Positions 40,085 to 52,249 of a stretch of 64,000 nt of DNA are shown here, in pieces. The first letter of the stretch is position 1. Each line of letters opens with the position of its first letter. Under the pieces are notes generated by a model. The model had not been told where the DNA came from. It ran no database searches and saw only the letters and a list, made by a program, of their open reading frames with translations. The DNA is from Steromphala cineraria (Eukaryota; Mollusca; Gastropoda; Trochida; Trochidae), in assembly GCA_916613615.1 (NCBI GenBank), contig OU744728.1, positions 36,416,450-36,480,449 of the forward strand, in the 5' to 3' direction. The position numbers and the translations under genes are program-made.

Positions 40085-40446
40085 TTAAAGGGGCAGTAGC
40101 ACGTTTTTTGACAATTTTATATTTTCAATTTTTCACTGATAACTATAAGTTAATGCTCAATGTATTACTTTGATAGTATCATAAATCTCATAACACAAAC
40201 CAATCATCCTTAGTCAGAGAACAAAGTATGAGGATTCACATAAAATCCATTGGCAGCCATTTTTGTGTGAAAACCTTTAATTCATTTTGTGTAAGAAAAG
40301 GAATCGCATGGCATAACTTTACATTGTATATTTGATTTATTACTGCTCCATTTAGTTTTTATACATTGTCTAAAGATTGAAACCATTTTTTCATTTTCCT
40401 GACATCACCTTATATTCCCCCTAAAAACGTGCTACTGCCCCTTTAA
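40085..40446. mobile_element. Intact TTAA-flanked MITE, 362 bp
   Basis: Left end TTAAAGGGGCAGTAGCACGT and right end ACGTGCTACTGCCCCTTTAA form a near-perfect inverted repeat of about 24 bp including the TTAA. TTAA at both ends could be a piggyBac-type target duplication, or simply part of the inverted repeat; the sequence alone does not settle this. There is no coding capacity. Relatives: 9366-9703, 27887-28220, 34662-34842 and 53652-54639. Confidence 0.9.
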
Positions 40447-43400
40447 TATAAGAAAATCAAATGCCTCGGGATAATAATATCAGAAATAGCCATAGTTTCC
40501 TTCATTTAAATAATCCTTTTAATGTTAATTAGTCTAGTTGTTTTCATGAAAAGGTCTTACATGATATCACATTACCAAAATATGATAATTTTAACGATAA
40601 AATAATGACTCAACATCATGATTTCGAATATTCTTATTTACAATTGGCAAAACGGAATAAAACTAACACAACATAAACTTAATTTCACTGTGATGATCTG
40701 GAACAAAGTGCTAATTTAACAATAAAAATATACTTCTTTTTTTTAAAAAACCCGGATGTTTTCGTAATGTTATATGATGTAGATATTTTTTATTCAAACC
40801 TTAGTGTAATTTCATGGAAAATGTAGAAATCGAAAATATAACAAACCTTGTGAATCATGAGTAATCAATCCATCATGGCAGACATTCTATTGATTCTCCT
40901 AATCCTCAGTTTCCTACTTTCCAAACGATGACAGACCTCAAACAAATGGAGATTGTGTGTCTTAGGTTTGTCAAGTCTTTGTCAGAAATACATTATGTCT
41001 ATGCATTTTTAAGAGTAGTGGAAATAAAATACTGCCGAAAAACACCTATGAATATCATTTATTTGGTAAAGTTTCCTTAGGTATTCAACAATTATCGTTT
41101 AACAAATTTGTTAATTGGATCTTTTTAGATTGGATTTCAATGTGTACGTCTTTAGGTATTCTTTTTCTGAAATATCTATTAAAACATTGTCAAGAACCAT
41201 CCAAATAGTAGTTTCTACAAATACAAATACACTGAAGTAGGGAGACGTAGGCGATACAGATACAATAGTGATGCTGTAGCAAGATGCTTGGAAGCAAAAG
41301 TTCCTATTTGTGAAACGTTTGAAAAAAGAATACAATACAAAATCATGTTAAATTTACAAATGAACAAAATGCCTATTGAAAATGAGCCGTCATTTTGTCT
41401 TATGGTCGTATGAAATGTAATTATAATGAGTATTTCACAAGATAAAACTAACATATTTACTACAAACGTTATTTTTCCACTAACATTTAGGCAGGGTCGG
41501 ATTAACTATAAATAGGTACTCATTTCAATTGTAATTTTTACATTGGAAGACATAAGGGGGACCTTTTTTCATGAAACGAAATACGCTAGGCTACTTTTAA
41601 ATATTTTGTGATTTACAAGTTAGTGAATGTAATCGAAAGCAAGAATTATGTCAAATAAACTGCGTTGCAGAATTACATCCGAATTAATCAATACACAAAT
41701 TTGTAAATCATGTTTTAATTGAATGAACAAAGCACACTAAAACATTTACAAAACTTCTTAGTAATGTCACCAATGAAATTAGAATTTGATTCTAAATCAG
41801 TAAAACAGATCACTTCATGGAGAATCGTAGATGTTTAAATTCTCCTTTAATAGCTTTAGATCCAAATCATTCTTAATCACGGTTATTAAAAGTGAATTAG
41901 ATAATAACATGAGAACCCAATAGATATTCACTTCCTTTGGTGAAGAAAAGGTTCCCAGCGACAAGCACTGTCAGTATATTGTGGGATCGATTTTTATTTA
42001 CACTTTTGGAGAAATGGAAATAGAAAGTTTCACAAAACACAGCAAGAGCATACGCATCACGAGACTCCTTTTGAAGCATACTCTGTAGCCTTCTGTCACA
42101 GCAGTCCTTTCTATGAAGTACTTTATGGTAATGGAATCGGACCCATCAATAAAGGATCGGAAAAGTAGAAATGATTTCACTAAGTAATCGAGTTTAAGTG
42201 CTTGCACAATTTCTTAACGCTTGAATCATTTATTGAGAATTGTATACAATGACGTATATATCATGTGCGATTAAATTTGTTTGATGAAAATTATTATTAA
42301 TCTGACCCATTTATATTGAAATGGAATAGATTTAATTATTAATAAAGCACAAAGTAAGAATTTTCAGCACACATTTGGGTTAATTTGTTGTTAGATAGAT
42401 CTTTGAGTCCAGATTGAAGAAAATTTATCATAAATGATGAAAAATGTTGCAACGAACAATAACATTTTGAAGACAGATCAAACTGTCCTTACTTTTTCAC
42501 TTTTTCGATAGCCTTCGTTATTTCTAACCCTTATACCATTTTGTCATTCATTGGGAAAATACTGTTTCAAAAATAAAATCAAAATAGACCAACTTTTAGA
42601 CTGTGAGACGTGCTTTAAGTTGCCATGTATAAGCATTTGTTTTTTAAATTTTCGAAACATTTGACGATTGATATCCGACTACATTAGACTATCGTCAACA
42701 CAACTTCAAAGTGACGTCATGGACATCATATAGGTCTGTATTTTGTTATGCACGTCACTACGGCGAGACCAAGGACAAGTGACGTCAGCGCTCTTCGATT
42801 CCCCAATGGTCAAACATAAGCTAGTATACTTTGATTTATTGGAAATGCTAAATGACAAGATTAAAGTTGATATGGATTGTCACTGATTTAAGAACACTTT
42901 GTCATTCAAATCAAGAACAAGCTTCGATTAAGATTTAACAGGAATAATGAAAGACTGTAGGATGATGTCACTACATCCTTTTAATTTTGCTCAGTAAAAA
43001 GAGTTAAATTGAGAGTATGTAAATTTGTCTACCCCTACTCACTTTGAATTTCTGGAGCAACATACTGATAATATCTATAACATTTTCAGTTATTCAGTGT
43101 TTGGCTGTCGAGCAACTTCATTTCTAAATTCTAGCACTTTTCCTATCTTTTGCCAATGAGTTAACTTGACACCATATTTTAAGAAGTCACGCAATAACGG
43201 AAACATTCGTATTTGTTTATTTTTTCCCTGAAATTTAAAATGTGAAAACAAAATGTATTGTATTGCCATAATGATTGCAATGTCTGTACTCTTGTATCTG
43301 GAGACAGACCTTTTGAACCAATAAGCGCTACCGACAAATTTATCAAAAGACAAGAAAAAAGTCGGCCAAGTTGGAGCCTTCCTATTGTAAGTGAACAATT

Positions 43401-43521
43401 GGTTCTTGTGACTATTTTAACTTTCTCATTTCAGCGGCATTACTGTGGCCGGTCTTCAAACCAGGCCAATGTCCGTTTCTTTAGAAAGGCGAGGTAACAT
43501 TGAAATAAGGCGACCAAATGG

Positions 43522-43785
43522 ATAACCCATTCTCTCCCCACAGAGGCTGATCAAGTCACGTTGATTTAGCCTCTGTTATATTACGCCGAGTGTGTGGGAT
43601 AGAATGGGAGATGCCTGATTGGAGGCAATCAAAGTTAGTTGTGCAATCAGCGACGCTGTTCCTAAATCAGTGTTTTAGCTACTGAATCAAGGCAAAAGCA
43701 TTGTGATATGAACCACCCTTCCCTTAGAACAGAGGTTAAATCAACATGACTTGATATGCCTCTGTGGGGAGAGAATGGGGTTAAC
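43522..43785. mobile_element. Inverted-repeat element with ~56-bp arms
   Basis: Left arm starts TAACCCATTCTCTCCCCACA and right arm ends with its near-complement TGTGGGGAGAGAATGGGGTTA; the arms pair over roughly 56 bases (continuing through a GTTGATTTA(G/A)CCTCTG run). Unit D lacks the element at the corresponding point (near 48855), which supports a discrete insertion in C. No open frame of note. Confidence 0.85.
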
Positions 43786-44492
43786 CATGAAAATATCCCA
43801 GCTTTCTATATTTCCATTACACATGTTACGAGGTGAAAAATCACCGAACGTTCCCTGGGAAGTATTCTTTTCTGCTATGGAGTAACTACGATGGTGAACA
43901 ATGTTAATCATTTATCCTTGCTCAGACTAAATGGAAAGTCTTTCTTCTGGCAAGTTCCAGTGTTTCAATGCTTGTTACATAACTGAATCAAGGTCAAATT
44001 TACTGATTTCAAGAAAGGTCAAACGTTTTGGGGAAATTTTTTATCCATTCATTTATTCTCAAAAATTCAGAAATAAACAATCCTTTATATTATTATGTGT
44101 GCTTGCGTCCAGTATGATGAGTTGACAAGTAACAACATATCTGCTTTTAAGAATTGAATCTATAAGTATAATATAATGAGTAAGCTAGATTCTCGGTTAA
44201 TTGAACGTCAGGTTCATTAGCGGAGTGAGGGTGAATAAGTAATACATAGTCAATACCCTCCGAAAATGACATGAGGTCGGACAGTACGAGTCGGCTGATC
44301 TAGAGACTCACACGACCAATTAGCTGCCTCACTGTATTATTATTCAATTATATTACATTCATGGTGAAGTGAGGGGTTCAAGTAACCTAAAAACTCGAAA
44401 GTACATCTAATGACTACACTTTTCTTTGAACACTTTATATTTTCATATAGTAAATTTCATCACGAACGTGAATGTGACGATGGGGCTTTAAC

Positions 44493-44755
44493 TGTCTAAG
44501 TAAACCTAGCCTCACTATTATCCGGTACACTGCTATACTGAGTCTAGAAAGGTCTGGTTGAGGGTCGCGTCAGCCGACCTTTCTGCGACCTTTGACCCTC
44601 CAACGTTATACGTGCGAAGGCAGACAATTGTGGCTTGGTAAGATCAGTTCTGATTGGTCAACTTGGTCACGTGGGCTGACGCGACTCTCAACCAAGCCTT
44701 TCTAGACTCAGTATAGCAGTGTAACGGATAATAGTGAGGCTAGGTTTACTTAGAC
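44493..44755. mobile_element. Inverted-repeat element flanked by a 12-bp repeat
   Basis: Left arm TGTCTAAGTAAACCTAGCCT and right arm AGGCTAGGTTTACTTAGAC are complementary and the pairing continues for about 70 bases (through CACTATTATCCG, GCTATACTGAGTCTAGAAAG and on to a GACGCGAC run). Both sides are flanked by the direct repeat TGGGGCTTTAAC (44481-44492 and 44756-44767), which looks like a target duplication of unusual length. The core contains CTGATTGGTCAAC and TCACGTG. No coding capacity. Confidence 0.88.
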
Positions 44756-44970
44756 TGGGGCTTTAACAGAGACTATAGAAATATAGAATATACTATTTGT
44801 GTACTGTAGAACATTTACTCACAGGTGGATAGCCTCTTGTCAGACAATGAATACAATCATAATGATATGTTATTTAAAAGCTGATTGTCAAAAACATTTT
44901 ATTACTCTCCCGTTGAAGATATTGCTGTTTAATATATCAACCATGTTATTACACTATATGTGTCATAACA

Positions 44971-45065
44971 TCGCGCGCTGACCGAATGACGTGACGTGAT
45001 GATGACGTCAAAATTGTTAAGTATGACGTCATAATGTCAGCGGGCCGGCTGCGACAGTCATGTTG
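44971..45065. promoter_or_regulatory. CpG-richer stretch with CRE-like sites
   Basis: Within otherwise AT-rich DNA this stretch contains GATGACGTCAAA at about 45001 and TATGACGTCATAA at about 45022, plus a nearby GACGTGACGTGA run, so two full TGACGTCA palindromes lie within about 25 bp. It is followed by a GCGGGCCGGCTGCGAC run. No transcript or gene can be tied to it, and the sites could simply belong to a mobile element whose right end is the foldback at 45116-45250. Confidence 0.35.
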
Positions 45066-45115
45066 GCGACTTTCTTTGTATTTTTACGATGTTATTAAGC
45101 AAGTAATAAATAAAC

Positions 45116-45250
45116 TACTAAACTCGGTCCCGTTTCATAACATTTTTATGAAACTCGTGAATGGTATAGGTATTTAACTCGCTTTCGCTCGTTAAATACC
45201 AACCCATTCACTCGTTTAAAATATGTTATGAAACGGGACGTCGTTTAGTA
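45116..45250. mobile_element. Foldback (hairpin) element, 135 bp
   Basis: The left arm (TACTAAAC, then GTCCCGTTTCATAACAT) is the complement of the right arm (ATGTTATGAAACGGGAC, then GTTTAGTA). Inner parts also pair: GTATTTAAC(T/G) with the GTTAAATAC run and GTGAATGG with CCATTCAC. The tip reads CTCGCTTTCGCTCG. The whole could form one long imperfect hairpin. Confidence 0.85.
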
Positions 45251-45950
45251 TTCTCTATATATGAAATATATGTTCTAAAATACACACTTTTTACGAATTC
45301 ATCATATGTTAGATTTTCAATTCCATATATTTCGAGTTCAGGATGTCTTATTCTCAAACTGATAAGAACTGATAAGACGTAAATCATCATACGAAGAGTT
45401 AAAGAATACCAAGTGGTGTTCAAATTGAAATTTGATGTCCATACATTGTTCCAATAATATTTTTATATAACAAAAATATACATCAACACAAGAAGGCATA
45501 TTTTACGTAAATATCAATATACGTACCTATTTTCCACGTACATTGAAAAAATGTGATCATGGTAGTGTTGTAAAGGTTATTTATCTATCTATTTAATTAT
45601 GTAATTCAAACTACTGTCAATGTGTGTTATACACCTGCCATACGTTCAGATTAATATATTTTATGTGAGTGATAAGTTATTTGATATGTGAATCATAAAT
45701 CACTTGGATACCAAACGATACAATTATACCGATGGAAATATATTCATTACATGTACAAAACAAACTGACAAAGTAATAAAACTTTCTTCAATGAATACTC
45801 GCATGGGTATATAACAACATAGTTTTCAATTTTGATGAAATCAAAAAGGCATGTTTAAGTCTGTCGTGCACATTTGTAACGATACCATGGAAAGTGAATA
45901 GAAACATCAAGAAGATGGTTAACATAATCGAAACTTGCTAAGTTAAATGT

Positions 45951-47039
45951 CAATCGTAATGAATTAATCATCTAAATTAGGTGAAAACAGATTTTTTATA
46001 GCTCTAAATTTAATTAAAAGTTAAAACGCGAAACCCCAGTATGTTTCTATCCTTTCTACTGTAACAACGATTTAAATTTAATGTTATTACCCAAATGCTC
46101 TAAACGGAGCTCACTCTTTTCAGTAGACGTACATATTTCGCTACCATTGTCAACGTTTAGAATATGTTATGCATATATTCACAAATTTGACGTCGGAAAT
46201 ATGGCAATAGTGTTGTAAATAAACCGGAGTTAAGTGTAAGATTCATATTTGTATTATATTCTGTCCTATTAAACATGTTTGGGGGCCGTTTAAGTCTAAC
46301 GAGTTCTGTAACTGAATAATTGACCCTGTCAGCAGGAAATATGATTGATAGTGTCGGTATTTTACCGGTTTGACTGCATTCAGCCGTTTACAATTTAAAA
46401 AGTTCGATTAAATTTCATAACCCTTGTGCATCAGAACACCATAATGGCTTATTTTGTAAAACATGTCTCAGTGACATTACAGGAATATTTTAGAACTACT
46501 GTTGTTAATATGTGAATTTATGCGCAAAGACGAAGTTAACACGGTAAAACCAAATCATACGCCCTTTGAATTTTCACACGAGGCAATCTGAACGAATGTT
46601 TTGCATATTTATGGTAGAATAGGGATCAAATTAAATTGTTGTTTAGGAGGCAAAACTTTTGTTTATCTTAAGAACACGTAAAAGGCTAGTCTCCTAGTCA
46701 TTTTAAAGTTAGTAAAGCTATCAAATGCATGAAAGGTTGCAAAAAAAAATTATGAATAAGCTTAACGTACTATTATCTACATTGGAGTATCTGTTGTGTT
46801 GATTTCTTTATCCTTCTTGATATCAAAATACTGTAGCCTTTGACGGCATAAGTTAGATTTGAGCCTCTTACACAAACTGCGTTTAAGTACGTTCGTATTT
46901 AAAGAAGTAAACCCAACTATATCATGTCACAAATTGTAAATCGTCTTTAAATTGAAAATTGAGGAGTATATTATGATAAACTATATAAACTTTATTTGAT
47001 TTCTATTTGCAGAAACTGTAAATTAAAGAAATACATTTA
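45951..47039. other. AT-rich stretch, nothing identified
   Basis: No gene, clear repeat or mobile element was recognised here; only short frames on both strands. Confidence 0.5.
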
Positions 47040-49560
47040 GAAACAAACTTAACCAAAATCTGCTTGGATTGATTTAAATCGAAATCATTCTAAATTAAGG
47101 TTATAAGATCGAATTTAATTATAACACGAGAACCCTATGGATCGTAACTTCCTGCTGTGGTGGAAAGGTTTCTAGCAGGCACGAGGTGCCGGTAAGTTGC
47201 AGGATCGATTTTCATTTACAGTTTTGGAGAAATGGTAATAGAAAGTTTCACGAAAGGCAGCAGGAACATATGCATGGCGAGATTACTATTGAACCAAATT
47301 CTATGCACCGACCATTTTGTCTGCCCCGGGTTACAGTAGCGCTTCCTGTGAAGTATTTTATAGAAATGGAATCTTATAAATGTATGCCATCAATAAATGT
47401 TTCTCTTGCTAATTGAGTTTAAGTGCTTGCACAAATCCTTATCCTTAAAATCAATCCAACAGTTGAGCAATGCATACTTAAAGGTGACATATGAGGTAAA
47501 TATATCTTCTGACTGATTATTTTCAATAAATCGTATTTTACTCTAAATTTAACAACAAACACATTATTACTATTGTTACAGAAACAGTATCTTTATATGG
47601 TATAGATTGCATTTATAGATACAAAAAGGACATCTAACGTGTGTAAATTAACTACAACAAGACTCGTATAAATCGATTTAGAAGGTAAGCAAACTATGTT
47701 GTTAGGTATCACGGTGAATATTTACAACGCTGATATTACAAACGCTTATAAGCCAAAACATAACTTCGTAAAAACACCTGGAGAAACACATTAAATGTAA
47801 GTGTAACTCAACCCGCACTAAATAACTAGAGATTAGTAATACCCATGATAATAAGGCATCGAGTTTAATTAGTGTAGATATCTAAATATAGCCCTTCTTC
47901 CTCCAAGTAGGATTTTTTTCAGAACAGTTAGTTATTTCTTGTTGGATCGATTTTAGTGTCCACATGTGAGCAAACGTTGCAAGGAGTTTCAAATATATTG
48001 GATGTCGATTTGTTATGACATCGTTCAAATAAGTTAAAATCATGCTATTCTTACTTCAATATTTTGGCAACAGTTCCTTGTTGCATGTTTTATACTTAAT
48101 TAAAGGTTTATCATTTTAAATTTTGAATCTCTTGAGGTTTTATTAACGTTCACATATCTTTAAGTCAATTGAGTTGGTGATGTACATGTAAAACGAGTTT
48201 GTTTCCATGAAATTCAGGACGGTACACTTGTTTCAAAGTTATAATCGCTATTTTAAAACACATTGCTTTGTAACAATGGTTTAGAGTTACTTATAGGGGG
48301 AATTCTACATTCGATTTTGTGGTATCGATCTAACATGTAATTCAAGGTAATGTTATCACTTTAACATGCCATTCTATGAACTGCTTTTGTGGCAACAAGC
48401 AATGTATTATTATTTGACAGTTATGTGACTGTAAGCTTTTAAAAGAACATGAAATTAATTGATATTATTCATTTTATTTTAGTGGATACCTTGAAACGAA
48501 GCAAAACGATTTGAAAATAAGTCACAATGAATAAAAAAGAATTGTCATTTGCATTTATTTATTTTCTTCCTGAAATTGAAAATATATAAGAAAATCCAAT
48601 TGTAGTGCATCTGAAGTGACAATGTTTAAACTCTTGTTGCTAAAAACAGTCTGTTGAAATCGATTTGCGCTTCCGTGCTGTAAATCGAAAGACAGAAAAA
48701 AGGTTGGCCAAGCTGGAGCCTGAGTACTGTAGTGAACAATTGGTTCTATTTTAACTTTCTCATTATTACAGTAGTGTGTCCTTACTTTTAAACCAAACCA
48801 GTGTCCATTTCAGTTAGAGAAATTGTTCAACATGGAAATACTTATAATTTTGATATCCCCTCCACATTCTACTTGACCCTATCTTTTGCAAATTAATAAG
48901 TTCATGGGATTTATAAAAACATCTTGACATTAACCATATCTCTGACATTTTTTGCCTATTACTTTGTAACTAAGATAATGAAGAATGAATATCAAATACC
49001 ATTCTTTTACCTTGATGAAAGGTTATGTCAACGCTAAAGGCTATTGTTTTCAATGGTTGATGCATAACAAAACAAACATGTTGACATCTGGCTATGATAA
49101 AGACTAGTTTTAAGATATAGTGTTCCTGATTAGGGTTAGGTTATCCCTTTTCGATTGAGATCTATTTAATCTATTTATGTTAGCTGCATCTTGCTATCAA
49201 TTGAGAAATAAACATTCGTTGAAATAACGAACTGTGGTTGCTTCGAGTATGATGCGTTGACAAGAAATAACATCTCAGATAGGAAGAAGTGAATCTATAA
49301 GTATAAGATAATGAGTAAGCGAGATGACCGGTTAATTGAATCCTAGATAGGACTGATAGTGGAGTGGTAGTGAATAAGTAATACACAGTCTATATATACT
49401 AGTGAAACCCTGCCGAAAGTGATATGGATCGAAGGTCGGCCGGCACGAGTCAGCTGATCTAGATACATCAAGTGTCTGGGTACAGGGACTCACTCGGCCA
49501 GTCGGCTGCCTCACTGTACACAGTGACATTGCCTTCGTGGTGAAGTGAGGAGCTCTAGCA
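47040..49560. repeat. Partial unit D, 5' flank of the gene
   Basis: Matches unit C in several blocks: 47090-47480 with 41870-42240 (and with A 15846-16030), 48570-48830 with 43230-43490, and 48860-49560 with 43800-44400. The last block ends at GTGGTGAAGTGAGG, 230 bp before the sulfotransferase start. D lacks the inverted-repeat element found in C. Conserved blocks are non-coding in all copies; the 76-residue frame at 47186-47416 is broken in C. Confidence 0.75.
49391..49398 (+). promoter_or_regulatory. Possible TATA box upstream of exon 1
   Basis: TATATATA in the sequence just upstream of the sulfotransferase, about 400 bp before the start codon. The matching block of unit C (near 44250) lacks it. 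This is only a candidate: the transcription start cannot be read from sequence, and such runs are common in AT-rich DNA. Confidence 0.2.
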
Positions 49561-49660
49561 GACGACTCGGACTTGCAGACGACTCGGAGAGCTATGGGGT
49601 AAGGGACGATAGTATAGCAGGCGGCAAGCTCTAGCAGACGACAAGTCGTAGCAGAGGACA
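49557..49660. repeat. Imperfect GCAGACGAC repeats in the 5' leader
   Basis: The phrase GCAGACGAC occurs three times (twice as GCAGACGACTCGG, once as CTAGCAGACGACAAG) with related GCAGAGGAC and TAGCAGGCGGC variants. It starts exactly where homology with unit C ends and is more GC-rich than its surroundings, so it probably forms part of the transcribed leader of the sulfotransferase gene. Confidence 0.6.
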
Positions 49661-49798
49661 GGGTCCACCTGAAGACTTGCGGAGACGAATCTTTTGTGAA
49701 GCAAACTGTTGTATGAGAAAGAGTTGGTGTAAAGGAATTGAGGAGTTCGGAAGGTGCAGTGATGAAGACTCTTTCAATGCTTTCAGGATTTTATTACC

Positions 49799-50078
49799 AT
49801 GGACATATTACGTCTGTTTTATCGACGCATGAAATCCTCTGTGATATGTGTGTTTATCTACATCGCTGTGATTAACGTCGTGTGTCTCATCTACCTGAGC
49901 AGATCGCCCTCACCCTGGATATCTCATCACGGACCCTTCTTTCTTGCTAACCTGCGACGCACGGGCTTCACGTGCAAACCGGTGCAGTTCTCCCCCTCCC
50001 CTCTGCCCCTCACTGCCCTGGCCAGCTACCCGGGGTCAGGCAACACCTGGCTTCGTCATCTAGTCCAGCAGGCTACAG
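49799..50078 (+). CDS. WSCD-like sulfotransferase, exon 1
   Basis: First coding exon of a predicted 284-residue Golgi sulfotransferase related to the WSCD / sialate O-sulfotransferase group. It encodes residues 1-93 plus one base. The start is the first ATG after an in-frame stop (TGA at 49763) and has a good context (ACCATGG). Residues 1-13 are short and basic, about 14-34 form a single membrane anchor (VICVFIYIAVINVVCLIYL), fitting a type II protein with the catalytic part in the lumen. Residues 76-92 contain SYPGSGNTWLR, the loop that binds the 5'-phosphosulfate of PAPS. The exon ends at CTACAG before GTAAGT, phase 1. Unlike vertebrate WSCD1/2 (over 500 residues) there is no WSC domain between anchor and catalytic domain; short forms of this kind are, as far as I know, common in molluscs. 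Substrate unknown. Confidence 0.92.
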
Positions 50079-51335
50079 GTAAGTGCTTCATTAAATTTGT
50101 AAACTCATTGTTCGATTATCTGACACCAATGATAAATGCTGATAAAGAAACCATTGAATGATAAGAATGATATATCTAAAATCATTATCCGAGGCTTGTA
50201 CATGTAGATGATAATTTCATGGTAATGAGGTTTTGATAGGCTATATTAGTCCTACAATTGGTGAAGATACATTACAGTTTTTTAATAAACTTAAAAAATG
50301 AAGACGAATCACACAGTGATTAGGCCAAATGTCAGTCCCGCATCCATGTACACTGCTACAATGAATACTAGGTGTCCTATCAACAGATACAAAATGATAT
50401 TCATGTGAGTGTTTAGATTATATTTAATTCAAAACATGCCGGTACGTGGCTTGAAATGAATACATGTAGTTGACACTGTTATAAATTTATATGATATGTA
50501 AATTGAAACCAAATTGTTTGTAATTATTCTACACCATTCTTGTCAATTAATTGTTACACAGATAACGTTCCTGTAAGTGGCTTACATAAACACATAAACA
50601 CGTATTTAACAACTGTTTCTTTTGTCTAAAGCCAATACATTCTAAGTATGTTCCAATTGTCCAACCGTTCGTGTCAATGGAAATGCTTCTGTAAATACTT
50701 AATGATAGAGCTCTTTCATCATGGTACTAGATTGCAAAATGACATATCTGAATTAGATATCGATAATTGCAAACAGGATATTAGACATAACACCATTTTG
50801 TCAACGATATTATTATTAGTTAACAAGATTTGTTTGAAGAACATAATACTTTGAATATATACATATATATACGTCATTGTAAATGTCTATGTGTAATGTG
50901 AATAAAGCTATAAAAGGCCATAAACTCTTTGAATCAGATATGCTCAAATTGAAATAACAAGTTAAGATGCAAGGTAGGCAGTAATATATAAGTCTGTCAT
51001 AGTTATAATGTCAAAGAGTCATTATTTATTTCTTTATTTCAAATAATTCGTTTTTAATTCATGCGTAATTATGAAAACGATACTACGATAATACTTTACA
51101 AAGATATGAACATGATCAATTATCATACCGTTGTCTTTATAATTATCCCTTATAGATAATAGAACAAACTTTAAATTCCCATTAAACCCGCGTGAGGTAT
51201 TTCGACAGTTATATTGATATATCTTCCAATAGTAATCATACCTAAAGATGTAATAATGCGAAAACAGACATGAAATTAAGATGTTGAACGCAAACCTCAA
51301 ATTGCAGGTTACACGATTTTTACACTACAATTTCA

Positions 51336-51380
51336 AGGCAGACAGACAGACAGATGTTTTATTTGAGTCTCACCTCAATC
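51336..51380 (-). mobile_element. Possible retrotransposon 3' tail
   Basis: On the minus strand this reads AATAAAACATCTGTCTGTCTGTCTG, close to the AATAAACTACATCTGTCTGTCTG end of the non-LTR fragment at 56813-57256. It could be the tail of a member of the same family whose body is not recognisable, or just a CTGT microsatellite. Confidence 0.3.
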
Positions 51381-51890
51381 AATTTCATAAAAAAGCATGT
51401 ACATATCGTAAACATTTAAAATTGATGAGCCACCCTGTAAAAGGTTATGAGAGACTATACATAATGCTTAAAATGCGGACAAGGAATTGAATATACATAA
51501 AAGGTATTAAATACTTATAGATTTGGCATTTGGTCTCTTTCTTAGTTACTTATTCTAAAATGCTTGGATACACATTGTTAGACCATGTGTTGACAGTCTC
51601 TCTTGTGACGTAATCAACAATTAGGTATCAAACCCTCAATAATATATGTATATCTATCATGTTGTTTCTCTGTTACAAATATTTCAAAACTAAGTTTCTC
51701 TTAGCAATAACGGCGTGCACTAAGATATTATATTTCAGCTCTCCTGTCATTTAGGAAAGCGATACCTAGTGTCACTACAATGCGCATATGTGTAATTTTT
51801 CATGCTAGCCAGTGAATGACTGAAATTTAATATGTCATTCATGCGTACATAGCTTACTCAACTCATTTCCTCCGAAACCTCCAACACAAA

Positions 51891-52043
51891 CAGAGGGAGA
51901 GAGAGGGAGGAGGAGACAGAGGGAGAGAGAGAAGAGAGAGGGGGGAGAGAGAGAGGGGGAGAGAGAGAGGGAGAGCGAGTTGGAGAGACAGAGACACAGA
52001 GAGAGATATAAGAGTGAGAGATAGAAAGAGTGAGAGAGAGAGT
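51891..52043. repeat. GA-rich (purine) tract
   Basis: About 150 bases almost purely of A and G on the plus strand, mostly GA and GGA steps with a few C or T interruptions. The 80-residue minus-strand frame across it (Ser/Leu-rich) is a by-product of the simple sequence. Confidence 0.95.
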
Positions 52044-52249
52044 CTAACAGAGGTTATGAGGGAAGAATTTGTTGGGTGGCAATGGCGTATTTGTACGCAT
52101 CTCAAAAATATCTTAATGTGGTGCTCTTGCTAAAACATGTCATTCCTTCGTTACTTGTATTGCATGATGGTAATAGTGTTCATTTTATCTTGAAAAGGGC
52201 TTGCAATGTTTTATGTAGAGACCGAAACCGATATTGGATATGAAGTGTA

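Larger units (their letters stand above)
33271..44400. repeat. Segmental duplication unit C
   Basis: The third, most rearranged copy. It starts at the equivalent of A 6826 and runs past the end of the A/B homology to a stretch that also occurs just upstream of the sulfotransferase start (unit D). About 36.2-37.4 kb did not match A or B by eye, and 38225-38310 repeats a phrase (equivalent to A 9167) already present near 36090, so internal rearrangement has occurred. It carries one intact MITE (40085-40446) and an inverted-repeat element (43522-43785). No gene supported. Confidence 0.75.
44401..45950. other. Spacer after unit C with inserted elements
   Basis: Unit C homology to unit D stops near 44400. 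The spacer holds an inverted-repeat element (44493-44755), a CpG-richer stretch with CRE-like sites (about 44971-45065) and a foldback element (45116-45250). The rest is AT-rich with no supported gene. Confidence 0.6.

Noticed and set aside
47186..47416. 76-residue frame in unit D
   Set aside because: The same block in unit C (near 41985-42170) and in A (near 15965) is interrupted, and the similarity is at DNA level across frames.
51863..52105. Ser/Leu-rich 80-residue minus-strand frame
   Set aside because: A direct by-product of the GA-rich simple tract at 51891-52043.
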